Source: Sphingobacterium sp. ML3W
GTDB lineage: Bacteria; Bacteroidota; Bacteroidia; Sphingobacteriales; Sphingobacteriaceae
Assembly: GCF_000747525.1 (NCBI RefSeq)
Contig: NZ_CP009278.1
Coordinates: forward strand, 4,836,001 to 4,900,000
Direction of reading: 5' to 3'
DNA: 64,000 nt
The position numbers and the translations under genes are program-made. Positions 9,673-18,524 of this stretch are shown in pieces; within the stretch, counting starts at the first letter, position 1; each line of letters starts with the position of its first letter. The notes under the pieces were generated by a model that worked only from the letters and a program-made list of their open reading frames with translations, made no database searches and was not told where the DNA came from.

Positions 9673-10749
9673 ATGAAAACTGCATTAATCACCGGTGTAA
9701 CAGGACAAGATGGTTCCTATTTAGCAGAGTTATTATTAGAAAAGGGCTATATGGTACACGGCATCAAGCGCAGAGCCTCATCCTTCAACACACAACGCAT
9801 TGACCATATTTACATGGATCAGCATGAAAATAATGTCAATTTCAAATTGCACTATGGTGATTTAACAGATTCAACCAATATCATTCGTATTATTCAGGAA
9901 GTACAGCCTGACGAAATCTACAATTTAGGAGCCATGTCTCACGTCAAAGTATCCTTTGATTCACCGGAATACGTGGCCAATGTCGATGGTCTAGGGGCAT
10001 TACGCATCCTCGAAGCAGTCCGTATTTTGGGTTTGGAAAAAAAGACACGTATCTATCAAGCATCTACTTCCGAACTCTACGGGTTAGTACAAGAAGTTCC
10101 ACAAAAAGAGACAACTCCATTTTATCCGCGTTCTCCTTATGGGGTGGCAAAAATATATGGCTTTTGGATTACAAAGAACTATCGCGAGGCCTATAATATG
10201 TATGCATGCAATGGTATTCTTTTCAACCACGAGTCGCCACGTAGAGGCGAAACCTTTGTAACACGAAAAATTACGATGGCCACAGCCGCCATTGCATTAG
10301 GTAAACAAGAATGTTTATACCTAGGCAACCTCAATGCCCAGCGCGATTGGGGACATGCCAAAGACTACGTTGAAGCGATGTGGCGTATTTTGCAACAAGA
10401 TGTTGCTGAAGACTTTGTTATCGCAACCGGCGTAACAACCTATGTACGTGATTTTGTTCGAATGGCATTTGCTGAAGTAGGTATCGAATTGGAATTTCAA
10501 GGTAATGATGCATCTGAAGTAGCAAAAGTTAAAGCTTGCCTCCATCCAGACTATCAATTGGAAATCGGCAAAATTGTAGTAAAAGTTGACCCACAATACT
10601 ACAGACCAACAGAAGTAGATCTATTAGTGGGCGATCCAACCAAATCAAATACACAATTGGGTTGGAAGCCAAAGTATGACTTGGCAGGTTTGGTCAAAGA
10701 GATGATGGATTGCGATATCGCTTTAGCAAAAAACAATAGCTATCATTAA
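9673..10749 (+). CDS. gmd: GDP-mannose 4,6-dehydratase
   Basis: First step of GDP-L-fucose synthesis: GDP-D-mannose to GDP-4-keto-6-deoxy-D-mannose. The 358 residues contain the NADP motif [14 protein letters not shown] at the start, [14 protein letters not shown], the SxxE and YxxxK catalytic elements ([21 protein letters not shown]), [15 protein letters not shown], and a C-terminal PxEVDLLxGDPTKxxxxLGW block, all hallmarks of Gmd. It is the second gene of the fcl-gmd operon. The product probably feeds fucosylation of surface glycans or glycoproteins. No fucosyltransferase is in the window. Confidence 0.97.
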   Translation: MKTALITGVTGQDGSYLAELLLEKGYMVHGIKRRASSFNTQRIDHIYMDQHENNVNFKLHYGDLTDSTNIIRIIQEVQPDEIYNLGAMSHVKVSFDSPEYVANVDGLGALRILEAVRILGLEKKTRIYQASTSELYGLVQEVPQKETTPFYPRSPYGVAKIYGFWITKNYREAYNMYACNGILFNHESPRRGETFVTRKITMATAAIALGKQECLYLGNLNAQRDWGHAKDYVEAMWRILQQDVAEDFVIATGVTTYVRDFVRMAFAEVGIELEFQGNDASEVAKVKACLHPDYQLEIGKIVVKVDPQYYRPTEVDLLVGDPTKSNTQLGWKPKYDLAGLVKEMMDCDIALAKNNSYH

Positions 10750-10991
10750 TCATCCGGTTAACATGATCATGATATAGCTCAACACAAGGATGAATACCAA
10801 GCATAGCTTCACAAAATGCTTGGTATTTATCTAAATTATACGAAAAATAGATTAAAAAATCAGATTCCCAATTAATTTAACCTATATTTTTGAATTTGAT
10901 TTTTTTATTTATAAAAAATTGCTTTCTTTGCAGCAGTTATTAAACAAATGGAGTCATCTTGCCCTGATTCAGGTTAGACCATAAAACAATT

Positions 10992-11069
10992 GGAGGCTTA
11001 GCTCAGCTGGTTTAGAGCACTACCTCGACAAGGTAGGGGTCACTGGTTCGAACCCAGTAGTCTCCACCA
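10992..11069 (+). tRNA. tRNA-Val (anticodon GAC)
   Basis: The full cloverleaf can be drawn by hand: acceptor stem GGAGGCT/AGTCTCC, D stem GCTC/GAGC, anticodon stem CTACC/GGTAG with loop TCGACAA, T stem ACTGG/CCAGT with loop TTCGAAC, discriminator A and an encoded CCA. The anticodon at 11027-11029 is GAC. Base 33, just before the anticodon, reads C instead of the nearly universal U. A terminator follows three bases after the CCA. Confidence 0.93.
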
Positions 11070-11071
11070 AA

Positions 11072-11098
11072 AGAGCATCTATCAAGATGCTCTTTTTT
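11072..11098 (+). terminator. Terminator of the tRNA gene
   Basis: The hairpin agagcatct / agatgctct with loop atca is followed by seven T. It ends right against the stop codon of the convergent gene at 11101. Confidence 0.9.
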
Positions 11099-11100
11099 TA

Positions 11101-12294
11101 TTAGTCATTTTGTTTCACGTTTTTCTTCTTTAACCGAATGCCATAACCGGTCGTCCACTCAATAAAATCGGCTTTACCACCATGAGCCTTAATAGAAACG
11201 CCAGCAAAAACTTCCTTATAAACTTTAGTACGTACGCCAATACGAAGGTACACTGGGCTTCCCTCTCCGTTAAATTCATTTCGATGTAAATAAGTTCCGA
11301 GATTTGCATTAATATTTAGCCTGGTATTGAGTACATGGTCAAAATATAAAGCAGGACCATAAGAGATTAACGCCGATAGCCTACCCGCTTTATCACCGGC
11401 TATTTTACTATCATTGCCACTTGCCGAATAGAATGCATCCATTCCAGCACCTACACGCCACTTATAGCCCAGATGTTTGCTATAATAAGCTCCCAATGTT
11501 GACTTAAAATACTGTCTATCGTCATCACGATTAATCTGTTTGAATCCAAAGGCATAATTAAAGCGGAGTTCATGCGTTTCTTCCATTGGTGGAATTGGGT
11601 ATTTTCTAAAATCAAAAGGTTGGCTAGACGGTATATAAGTAGCCGATACACTCAAAGGCAATAAATTGATTCCCGTATTAGGCAATGCCAAAGCGCCATT
11701 ACTAAAATGATGAAATGCCAATCCTGCGCCCAAGTGAATTTTCCTAGTCACGCGGTAGTTAGCCTGTAAACCCAAATCAATAAACACATTGTTTTTGCTC
11801 CCAATAATCAAATTAAATGGATTCTCTTCTTCGTTGTAAGGATTAAATCGACCTGACAAACCCAGCGCAATCCTATAATTAAAGTTCCATCTACTATTTG
11901 TCTTAGGAGCGATCGGGACAGCAACAAATCCATAAAATGCAAAAGGTTTTCCAAGATGTTCTTGACCAAAAGTACTGCTATATAACCCTACACCATAAAT
12001 CGGATAATTATAGATCTGATTATAAATGCTCTTAACAGAGTCTTCGTAATTACTCTGGAAACCCACTCTAAAATTGATACCACTATAATAAGAATCAGCA
12101 AGCGTTTCTTTAGCTCGCTCATTCAATTTAAGTTCACCTCCACTTTCATGTTCGAGCTGAAAGATCAATCGTACTTTTGACGGAATTATATGCTTACTGG
12201 AGTCTTGGGAACTATCGGTTCGGGGGCTTACCTGAGCGCTCAGGTGGAAGGAAATAAAAGATAAAGTGAAAAAAGTAAAAATTCTTGCTAGCAT
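11101..12294 (-). CDS. Acyloxyacyl hydrolase / PagL-like lipid A 3-O-deacylase
   Basis: A predicted outer-membrane beta-barrel enzyme that removes an acyl chain from lipid A. The 397-residue protein has a signal peptide (cut near FHLSAQ, about residue 21) and alternating beta-strand patterns with aromatic ends throughout. The motif FHHFSNGALALPNTG contains the His-Ser-Asn-Gly active-site element of PagL. It is longer than the roughly 170-residue Pseudomonas PagL, as is usual for the Bacteroidota relatives, with about 140 extra residues before and after the PagL-like part. It stands alone and is convergent with the tRNA-Val gene. Nearby glycan genes fit a general role in surface remodelling. 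Confidence 0.78.
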   Translation of the reverse strand: MLARIFTFFTLSFISFHLSAQVSPRTDSSQDSSKHIIPSKVRLIFQLEHESGGELKLNERAKETLADSYYSGINFRVGFQSNYEDSVKSIYNQIYNYPIYGVGLYSSTFGQEHLGKPFAFYGFVAVPIAPKTNSRWNFNYRIALGLSGRFNPYNEEENPFNLIIGSKNNVFIDLGLQANYRVTRKIHLGAGLAFHHFSNGALALPNTGINLLPLSVSATYIPSSQPFDFRKYPIPPMEETHELRFNYAFGFKQINRDDDRQYFKSTLGAYYSKHLGYKWRVGAGMDAFYSASGNDSKIAGDKAGRLSALISYGPALYFDHVLNTRLNINANLGTYLHRNEFNGEGSPVYLRIGVRTKVYKEVFAGVSIKAHGGKADFIEWTTGYGIRLKKKNVKQND

Positions 12295-12772
12295 TAAATA
12301 AGCCTTTAAAATGTTTTGATAAGATTAATAACAAACTTTAGCAATCTAGTTTACGATTTCCATGTCGCCTGAACGATAAAAATAAATAAAACGCTATTCA
12401 TTTATGAACAATAACTATTGCACTATTCATAACAAGCGCTAAGAATGCTTTGTTTGACGTAAATCGACAAATTTAACGAATAATATCCAAATAGATTTCA
12501 CTACCATTCAATCTATCTTTTTTTAAATAATAGCCTTCCCCAAAAATCAGAATAATAGTCCGTTATTACATAAACTGAGATCACAGCATTTATATATACA
12601 ATACCTGTAAACAAGAATAGCACGGCATCCTTGCCGTGCTATTGTACGAATCATTTCACAAAGATTCTAATCTTTAGTATCATGCAAACTACAGGTCTAA
12701 TATAAAATAGATGGATTTTAAATCGAAGGCACTAGCTCGATTTTCAAGGTAGGATTTAACTTAAAAATACAC
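12295..12772. other. Intergenic region with a strong hairpin
   Basis: No gene seen. It holds a perfect 12-bp stem at 12616-12643 and otherwise AT-rich sequence. Confidence 0.5.
12616..12643. repeat. Perfect 12-bp inverted repeat without a T tract
   Basis: aatagcacggca / tgccgtgctatt with a four-base loop. Neither side carries the run of T expected of a simple terminator. Confidence 0.6.
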
Positions 12773-12806
12773 AGATGCTCCACATAAAGATGAGGAGCAT
12801 CTGTAT
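12773..12806 (-). terminator. Probable terminator of the hybrid kinase gene
   Basis: The stem acagatgctcc / ggagcatctgt, with a loop of about 12 bases, lies 15 bp past the stop codon and is followed on the minus strand by gtattttta. Confidence 0.65.
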
Positions 12807-12820
12807 ACAAAAAAATATTT

Positions 12821-14998
12821 TTATTTAACTTTTCGAATACATGTAATCAAATCATGCGCATCCAATGGTTTTTTGAGTTTCCCATCAAACTGATTTTTCT
12901 GATTTTGTTGTTCAATCTCAAAATACATATTATCTGCAGTAAACACAAAAACTTTAATGTACTGCCATGCCCCATTATTCCGTATTTTTTCAAGCAATTC
13001 CCAACCATTCATAACTGCCATATGCAAATCAGTAATCACCAGCTGTACCGGATTGTGTTGCAGATATTCCAAAGCATCTTGACCTTTTTCAAAAACATGT
13101 ACATTCGCAAAATCTTTGAAGTAATGCTTCAGGTAAAGAATATTGATTCGATTATCATCTACAATAGCAATTTGAAGGTCTGGTGAAAGATCTGCTAACG
13201 TATACAGTTCCGCATGAGTTTGTTCAGTCTTAGATTCTTTAATCGGAAATGACAAAGTAAATGTCGAGCCCTTTCCCAAAACACTTTCCAAATCAAGGCT
13301 TCCATGTAATTGTTCGACAAACAATTTGGAGATATAAAGTCCCAACCCAAAACTACTCGACTGAACTTTTGAGCCTGCCATATAGTAAGGTCTAAAAACC
13401 AAAACCTGTTCTTCAAGTGCTATACCACGTCCACTATCTTTCACTTCGACAAAGCAAAAAGATTTTCCGTTTTTCACCTTTATATAAGCGTGAATATTTA
13501 CATCACCCAGTTCGGTATATTTAATGGCATTACTGAGTAAGTTGGACACGATCTGCCTCATTCGAAACTCACTACTACAGATCAACAATTTTGAATCGAT
13601 ATCCAATTTCTTAATGAACTTAATATTCTTCTTTTGAGCATGGTGCCTATGCAAATGGATGATATCATCGATTACCTGATAAGGTGAGAAGAAATCATAC
13701 TCAACGTCTAGCACCCCCGCTTCCAACTTACTGATGTTCAAGATATCATTAACCGTACTATTGATAACCTCAATCTCATGAGAAGCCGAATCCAGATACT
13801 CCTCATCGATTACCTCATGACTTCCACTTTTTCTCAAAATATCGATAATACCTAAGAGCGAGTTAATCGGTGTCCGGACCTCATGGCTTACACTAGCCAA
13901 AATTGTCGTTTTTTCGCTTGCAATCTTCGCTGCATAGTCTTTTTCTTCTTGCAATTTACGCTCATAGGATACCGCATTGGACTGATAATAGAAAATAAAA
14001 ACCATCATCAATAAAATGATAGCCAAAGAAGCAACAAGTTGATTTCTAAAATTGATGGTACTTTGTTTATATACCGCTAAATCCTTTTCTTCCGCTTTTC
14101 TGAGACTTTCTATTTCGAATGCTTTAATTTTATCGATTCCTTTACGTAGATTATCCAAAAGGTTACGATTCGCTTGAATAAGCTCCTTCTCTTTATTCTG
14201 TAGAGCTTTAAACTTCTGTTGCAGCTTTTTCACATTTTGCGCATATACAATCTTATTCTGTTTTATCAGATATTCGATTTGTTTCGATATCACATCACGT
14301 TGGGAAGTATTAAAATCTTGAGTGATTGTATTTGCAACGAGCGTATCATTTTTAGCATTGAAAATACGGTTAAATAGTTTTTCTTTCTTTCTAATTGTCG
14401 TATCCTGTTTCAATGAATTGAATGAAGTATCTCTCATAATTCGATTCATCACGGAATCTGCACGTTCAAATCGAGGAGCTTCAACAGTTGCTTTAGCTGA
14501 AGAAGATAATGTTGACAGCGAATCATTTGTGAAAAATATTAGCTGATCGACTGTTTGTTTCAATCCGACAAACTCTTGCGCTAATAAGTTCTTTTGCTCC
14601 ATATCCAAAGTACTCATCTGCATGATATCATCTGCTAAAGGCAACGATGATATCGAATCAACATAAAGCTTGATGGTATCAAGCTTTAGCTTATAAGCCA
14701 AATAAGTGTCATCTTCAAAATTTACAGTATAGAGTCTGAAAAGATTATCAGCCTCACTATAAGCTGAATAAACCGGAAATAAGGCTGAAGATTCTTGATA
14801 AGAAGACGTGTACGATGTGAGGCGCTCCTTAACTTTTTGTTGCTCGAGATATTGATAAATAAATATCGCAATCAGGTAAGCAAATGAAGCCATTAATGCA
14901 CCAATTAATAGCTTCCTTAATATAAATGTTTTTTTACTCTTAGAAGTTGACAATGGACTATATTTTTCCGTAAAGTTAAGCATTTCATTAAACGACAC
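12821..14998 (-). CDS. Hybrid sensor histidine kinase with C-terminal receiver domain
   Basis: An inner-membrane sensor kinase, 725 residues. Order: cytoplasmic tail, membrane helix at about 30-50, a periplasmic region of about 270 residues rich in helix and coiled coil, a second helix at about 318-338, and a dimerisation domain with the phospho-acceptor His in SVSHEVRTPIN near residue 372. The ATPase domain then has NLLSNAIKYTE, DSGRGI and SFGLGLYISK, followed by a receiver domain from about 605 with IVDDNRINILY and phospho-acceptor Asp in ITDLHM. No DNA-binding output domain and no separate regulator are next to it, so phosphate may pass to a distant partner. It resembles LuxQ/BarA-type Bacteroidota hybrids. 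The signal it senses is unknown. Confidence 0.93.
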   Translation of the reverse strand: MSFNEMLNFTEKYSPLSTSKSKKTFILRKLLIGALMASFAYLIAIFIYQYLEQQKVKERLTSYTSSYQESSALFPVYSAYSEADNLFRLYTVNFEDDTYLAYKLKLDTIKLYVDSISSLPLADDIMQMSTLDMEQKNLLAQEFVGLKQTVDQLIFFTNDSLSTLSSSAKATVEAPRFERADSVMNRIMRDTSFNSLKQDTTIRKKEKLFNRIFNAKNDTLVANTITQDFNTSQRDVISKQIEYLIKQNKIVYAQNVKKLQQKFKALQNKEKELIQANRNLLDNLRKGIDKIKAFEIESLRKAEEKDLAVYKQSTINFRNQLVASLAIILLMMVFIFYYQSNAVSYERKLQEEKDYAAKIASEKTTILASVSHEVRTPINSLLGIIDILRKSGSHEVIDEEYLDSASHEIEVINSTVNDILNISKLEAGVLDVEYDFFSPYQVIDDIIHLHRHHAQKKNIKFIKKLDIDSKLLICSSEFRMRQIVSNLLSNAIKYTELGDVNIHAYIKVKNGKSFCFVEVKDSGRGIALEEQVLVFRPYYMAGSKVQSSSFGLGLYISKLFVEQLHGSLDLESVLGKGSTFTLSFPIKESKTEQTHAELYTLADLSPDLQIAIVDDNRINILYLKHYFKDFANVHVFEKGQDALEYLQHNPVQLVITDLHMAVMNGWELLEKIRNNGAWQYIKVFVFTADNMYFEIEQQNQKNQFDGKLKKPLDAHDLITCIRKVK

Positions 14999-15185
14999 GA
15001 AATAAATTTATCATCTATTCGCAAAAAACACAGGTACACAATTACACCAAAGTCCATGAAAAGTCCGCATTTTCAATAGAGTTGCACAGTAATCTCTATA
15101 TTGCTCAGAAAGGAGGCTTATTTTTTTTACAGCAAATAAATGCTGTTTATCGCAACTGCGAAACAAACTTTATTAAACACGCAAC

Positions 15186-17162
15186 TTATGCCTTCTTGGT
15201 TATTGGGTATATGGGTACTTCTGAAGTCCTATTATCCAAGATTTCAGTATCTAAAATCTCAAATTCTGAATTTCGAGATTTAAATTCCGGAACAATCTTT
15301 TTCATGTTTCTGACCAAACTCATGTAATCCGGAAACATCATATGCGAATTAACCATTTGTAGACATAAATCGTTTATCATTTGCACTTTTTGCATCAGAT
15401 CATCATGATTAACTTTGGCAATCATAATTTTTGGATGATGTGTTTTGATTGTATTCTCATTATTAGCCAAAAGCTCCTCATAGATTTTCTCTCCTGGTCT
15501 CAACCCTACGATTTTGATATCGATATCTTCTGGATAACGATATCCTTTCAGATTAATCATCCGTTTAGCCAAATCAATGATGCGTACTGACTTCCCCATA
15601 TCAAAAACAAATATTTCTCCTCCATTGCCCATGATACCTGCTTCCTGCACCAATAAACATGCTTCCGGAATGGTCATAAAAAACCGGGTTATCTCAGGGT
15701 GAGTTAATGTCAGTGGTCCGCCCTGCTCCATCTGTTTTTCAAACAAAGGAATAACCGAGCCATTGGATCCCAAAACATTTCCAAAACGGGTAATGATAAA
15801 GTTTGTTTTAGACTTACCAGCACAACTGCTAATATAAATTTCTGCCATTCTTTTAGTCGCCCCCATGATATTCGTTGGGTTGACAGCCTTATCAGTAGAA
15901 ACCATGACCATTTTCTGGACATCATATTCCATACACAGATCGGCCATATTCTTGCTTCCCAAAACATTGGTTTGTATAGATTCATAAGGATTAGCTTCCA
16001 TCAATGGTACATGCTTATATGCAGCTGCATGAAATACAAAGTCAGGTCTATGTTCTGCAAATACCTTTTGCATAAAACCATAATTGCGAACATCACCAAC
16101 GATACAATGCATATCTTCAAGTTGACTACATTTAATCGATTGCTGAATATCATATAAGGGTGATTCGGCTTGATCCACCAAAATCAATTTTTTATAAGCA
16201 CGTTTGGCAATCTGCCTAGCCAACTCCGATCCAATAGATCCTGCAGCACCTGTTACCAAAATAACCTTGCCTTCCATTGCGATTTCAATTTCTTGATGTT
16301 CCAACTTTATCGGCTTACGACCCAATAAATCATCAATTTTCAAAGCACGTATTTCACGTCCAGATCTTGCATTTGGTAAGATTCGAGCTGGAGACATGAT
16401 CTTAAGTTCAAGACCCAGCTCATGAAACCAATCGGATACAAATTGTAATCGCTCCGGATCATTATTCTCTACAGCTATGATTACTTCACAAATTCTATAT
16501 TTTTTTATATAGCTTTTATTAATCTCGGAAATATCCAATATTTTCAAACCAGCAAGACGCTTACCAATGCGGGACAATTGATCTTCAACAAAAGCAATAA
16601 CCTGATATTTAACTCTACCATCTTCTCTCAACAAAGAGTAGGATGTCAAACCAGGACGCGAAGCACCAAAAATCAACACATTTTCCAATTTTCTAGCAGG
16701 CAAGAAGAGGTAATCGAATAAGGTTCGATAAACAACCCGAGCACCGACCATAATGACCATCAAAATACAGGCTTGTATCGTCAGTACAGGATAAGATTGT
16801 CGTAATACATCACCTGCAACTGTTCCCTTATCAATAAATATTCGGACAAGTAAGTTTATGAAAAGCAGAACAATATAGCCCATTGCTACCGTTTTAAAGA
16901 TTTTAATGGTATCTCGGATACCAGTTTCACGTACGATTCCTTTAAAAATGCTATGGCTGAGAAATAGAGTAAAATAAACCGATAATACGATCATCAGTTT
17001 CTGAAAAATCAAAATAACCTCCGGCGTACCCTTAATATTAAAAAAGATATAGTTGGCAAGCAAATAACTGGCAACTACAAAAAACATATCAATCATCAGG
17101 ATAACCCATCTCGGATTATATTTACGTAGACGCCTTTTCAAATCCCCCCAAGAACCTATCAT
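15186..17162 (-). CDS. Membrane-bound UDP-sugar 4,6-dehydratase, WbpM/CapD type (second copy)
   Basis: A paralog of the protein encoded at 6495-8441, 658 residues, with the same four N-terminal membrane helices, CoA-binding-like Rossmann domain (VLIFGASRPG) and C-terminal SDR domain (GAAGSIGSELA). The catalytic stretch MVSTDKAVNPTNIMGATKR again shows Met instead of Tyr. The two copies match over long stretches but differ most in the membrane helices and the last 60 residues. The C-terminus differs, ending TSEVPIYPITKKA. The neighbouring rightward gene at 17637 encodes a tyrosine phosphatase of a kind normally found in capsule operons. Two such enzymes in 11 kb suggests separate glycan pathways or differential expression. 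Confidence 0.9.
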   Translation of the reverse strand: MIGSWGDLKRRLRKYNPRWVILMIDMFFVVASYLLANYIFFNIKGTPEVILIFQKLMIVLSVYFTLFLSHSIFKGIVRETGIRDTIKIFKTVAMGYIVLLFINLLVRIFIDKGTVAGDVLRQSYPVLTIQACILMVIMVGARVVYRTLFDYLFLPARKLENVLIFGASRPGLTSYSLLREDGRVKYQVIAFVEDQLSRIGKRLAGLKILDISEINKSYIKKYRICEVIIAVENNDPERLQFVSDWFHELGLELKIMSPARILPNARSGREIRALKIDDLLGRKPIKLEHQEIEIAMEGKVILVTGAAGSIGSELARQIAKRAYKKLILVDQAESPLYDIQQSIKCSQLEDMHCIVGDVRNYGFMQKVFAEHRPDFVFHAAAYKHVPLMEANPYESIQTNVLGSKNMADLCMEYDVQKMVMVSTDKAVNPTNIMGATKRMAEIYISSCAGKSKTNFIITRFGNVLGSNGSVIPLFEKQMEQGGPLTLTHPEITRFFMTIPEACLLVQEAGIMGNGGEIFVFDMGKSVRIIDLAKRMINLKGYRYPEDIDIKIVGLRPGEKIYEELLANNENTIKTHHPKIMIAKVNHDDLMQKVQMINDLCLQMVNSHMMFPDYMSLVRNMKKIVPEFKSRNSEFEILDTEILDNRTSEVPIYPITKKA

Positions 17163-17636
17163 AACTTTACATTTAAGTATTTAATCTTTATAAAATGAGG
17201 TTAGTTTGTGCTTAGCAATATGACAGCTATATAACTTATAATCAGTAGCACTATACCAAGTTACATAAATTCTAACAATTCTGCTAGAATTGAAATTAAT
17301 ATCATAATTTATGCACCGATATGTCTTCATCCCCATGCTATGGCAGTTGACATAACAAATATTGTAACAAATTGTTGATAAAAATTTTATTTAATGACAG
17401 ATAGGCATTCCACTTAAAGCAAAAATATCGTTACATTCCGTTTGAATGAAGCAACTTAAATCTTAACGACTTGTTAAGACCCAAAAGTGGCATACTCTTT
17501 GACCAGCAACTAACGACAACATTTTGGGGAAAATATACTGTTGTCAAAACAATAAATGATCGGATTTAAAATCACAATAAAAAACGAACATCAATTGCTT
17601 TAATCTACTTTATCAAAAACATTACTACTATTAAAA
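17163..17636. other. Divergent intergenic region
   Basis: AT-rich, no gene seen. It should hold back-to-back promoters for the dehydratase (leftward) and the phosphatase (rightward). Confidence 0.5.
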
Positions 17637-18440
17637 ATGACCTTCTTTACTAATTTATTTTTAAAAAAGAAAAAATCAACTTCTGTTAGATCTCTAACAC
17701 AATTAGACTTCCTCGAAGTCGACATGCACAATCATCTGCTTCCAGGAATCGACGACGGTAGTAAATCCGTTCAGCAATCCTTGGGCTATATCAAAGAACT
17801 CCATAACCTAGGTTTTAAGAAGTTTATCTGCACACCCCATATTATGGAAGGTGTACATCCGAACACTAAATTTAGCATCGAGCAAGCACACCGTGCTTTA
17901 AGTGACGGGTTAAAAGAATCGGGAAGTGAAGTAGAAATATTTGCAGCTGCGGAACATATGATAGATGACGGTTTGCATACACTTATACAAAATAATGACC
18001 TTTGTCTCCTTCCAGGTGGTTACGTTTTAATTGAAATGTCCTATCTTTCTGAGTCCAAAGCCTTATTTCAAACCATCTTGAATATTCAGAAACTAGGCTA
18101 TAAACCGATTTTGGCACATCCAGAACGCTACAATTATTACCATAGCAACTTTGATATCTATAAGCAAATCAAAGACGCAGGATGTTTCTTGCAGTTAAAC
18201 CTACTTTCACTAAGTCGTTATTATGGTGTTGACGTTAAAGCCATTGCCATGACGCTATTAAAATCAGGCATGTATGACTTTGTCGGAACAGATCTTCACC
18301 ACGACAAGCATCTACACCAACTCAAAGATATCGTAGAAAAATATCCTGTTAGAGAGATGTTGAAGACCTGTACTATTTTGAATCCAACTTTATTGGACCA
18401 TATCAATGCCAGCAAAGGGCAACACACCATAGCAGGTTAA
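17637..18440 (+). CDS. CpsB/YwqE-type tyrosine-protein phosphatase (PHP domain)
   Basis: A metal-dependent phosphotyrosine phosphatase of the PHP superfamily, which normally dephosphorylates a BY-kinase (Wzc/CpsD type) controlling capsule or exopolysaccharide export. The 267 residues show the PHP metal-binding motifs in order: DMHNHLLPGIDDG near residue 29, CTPHIMEGVH, AAAEHMIDDG, LAHPERYNYY and GTDLHHDKH. No kinase, Wza or polymerase gene is seen downstream; instead a terminator follows within 12 bp. It is therefore either a solitary copy or the edge of a rearranged capsule locus. Confidence 0.9.
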   Translation: MTFFTNLFLKKKKSTSVRSLTQLDFLEVDMHNHLLPGIDDGSKSVQQSLGYIKELHNLGFKKFICTPHIMEGVHPNTKFSIEQAHRALSDGLKESGSEVEIFAAAEHMIDDGLHTLIQNNDLCLLPGGYVLIEMSYLSESKALFQTILNIQKLGYKPILAHPERYNYYHSNFDIYKQIKDAGCFLQLNLLSLSRYYGVDVKAIAMTLLKSGMYDFVGTDLHHDKHLHQLKDIVEKYPVREMLKTCTILNPTLLDHINASKGQHTIAG

Positions 18441-18451
18441 ATCGATTTTAT

Positions 18452-18493
18452 AAAAAAAGGGTTCTTCTCCATTTGGAAAAGAACCCTTTTTTT
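18452..18493. terminator. Bidirectional terminator
   Basis: aaaaaaagggttctt and aagaaccctttttt form a long stem with A and T runs on both sides. It lies between the convergent phosphatase and lipoprotein genes and can serve both. Confidence 0.85.
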
Positions 18494-18524
18494 ATAATTC
18501 ACGGTAGATAAATGTATTAAAATT

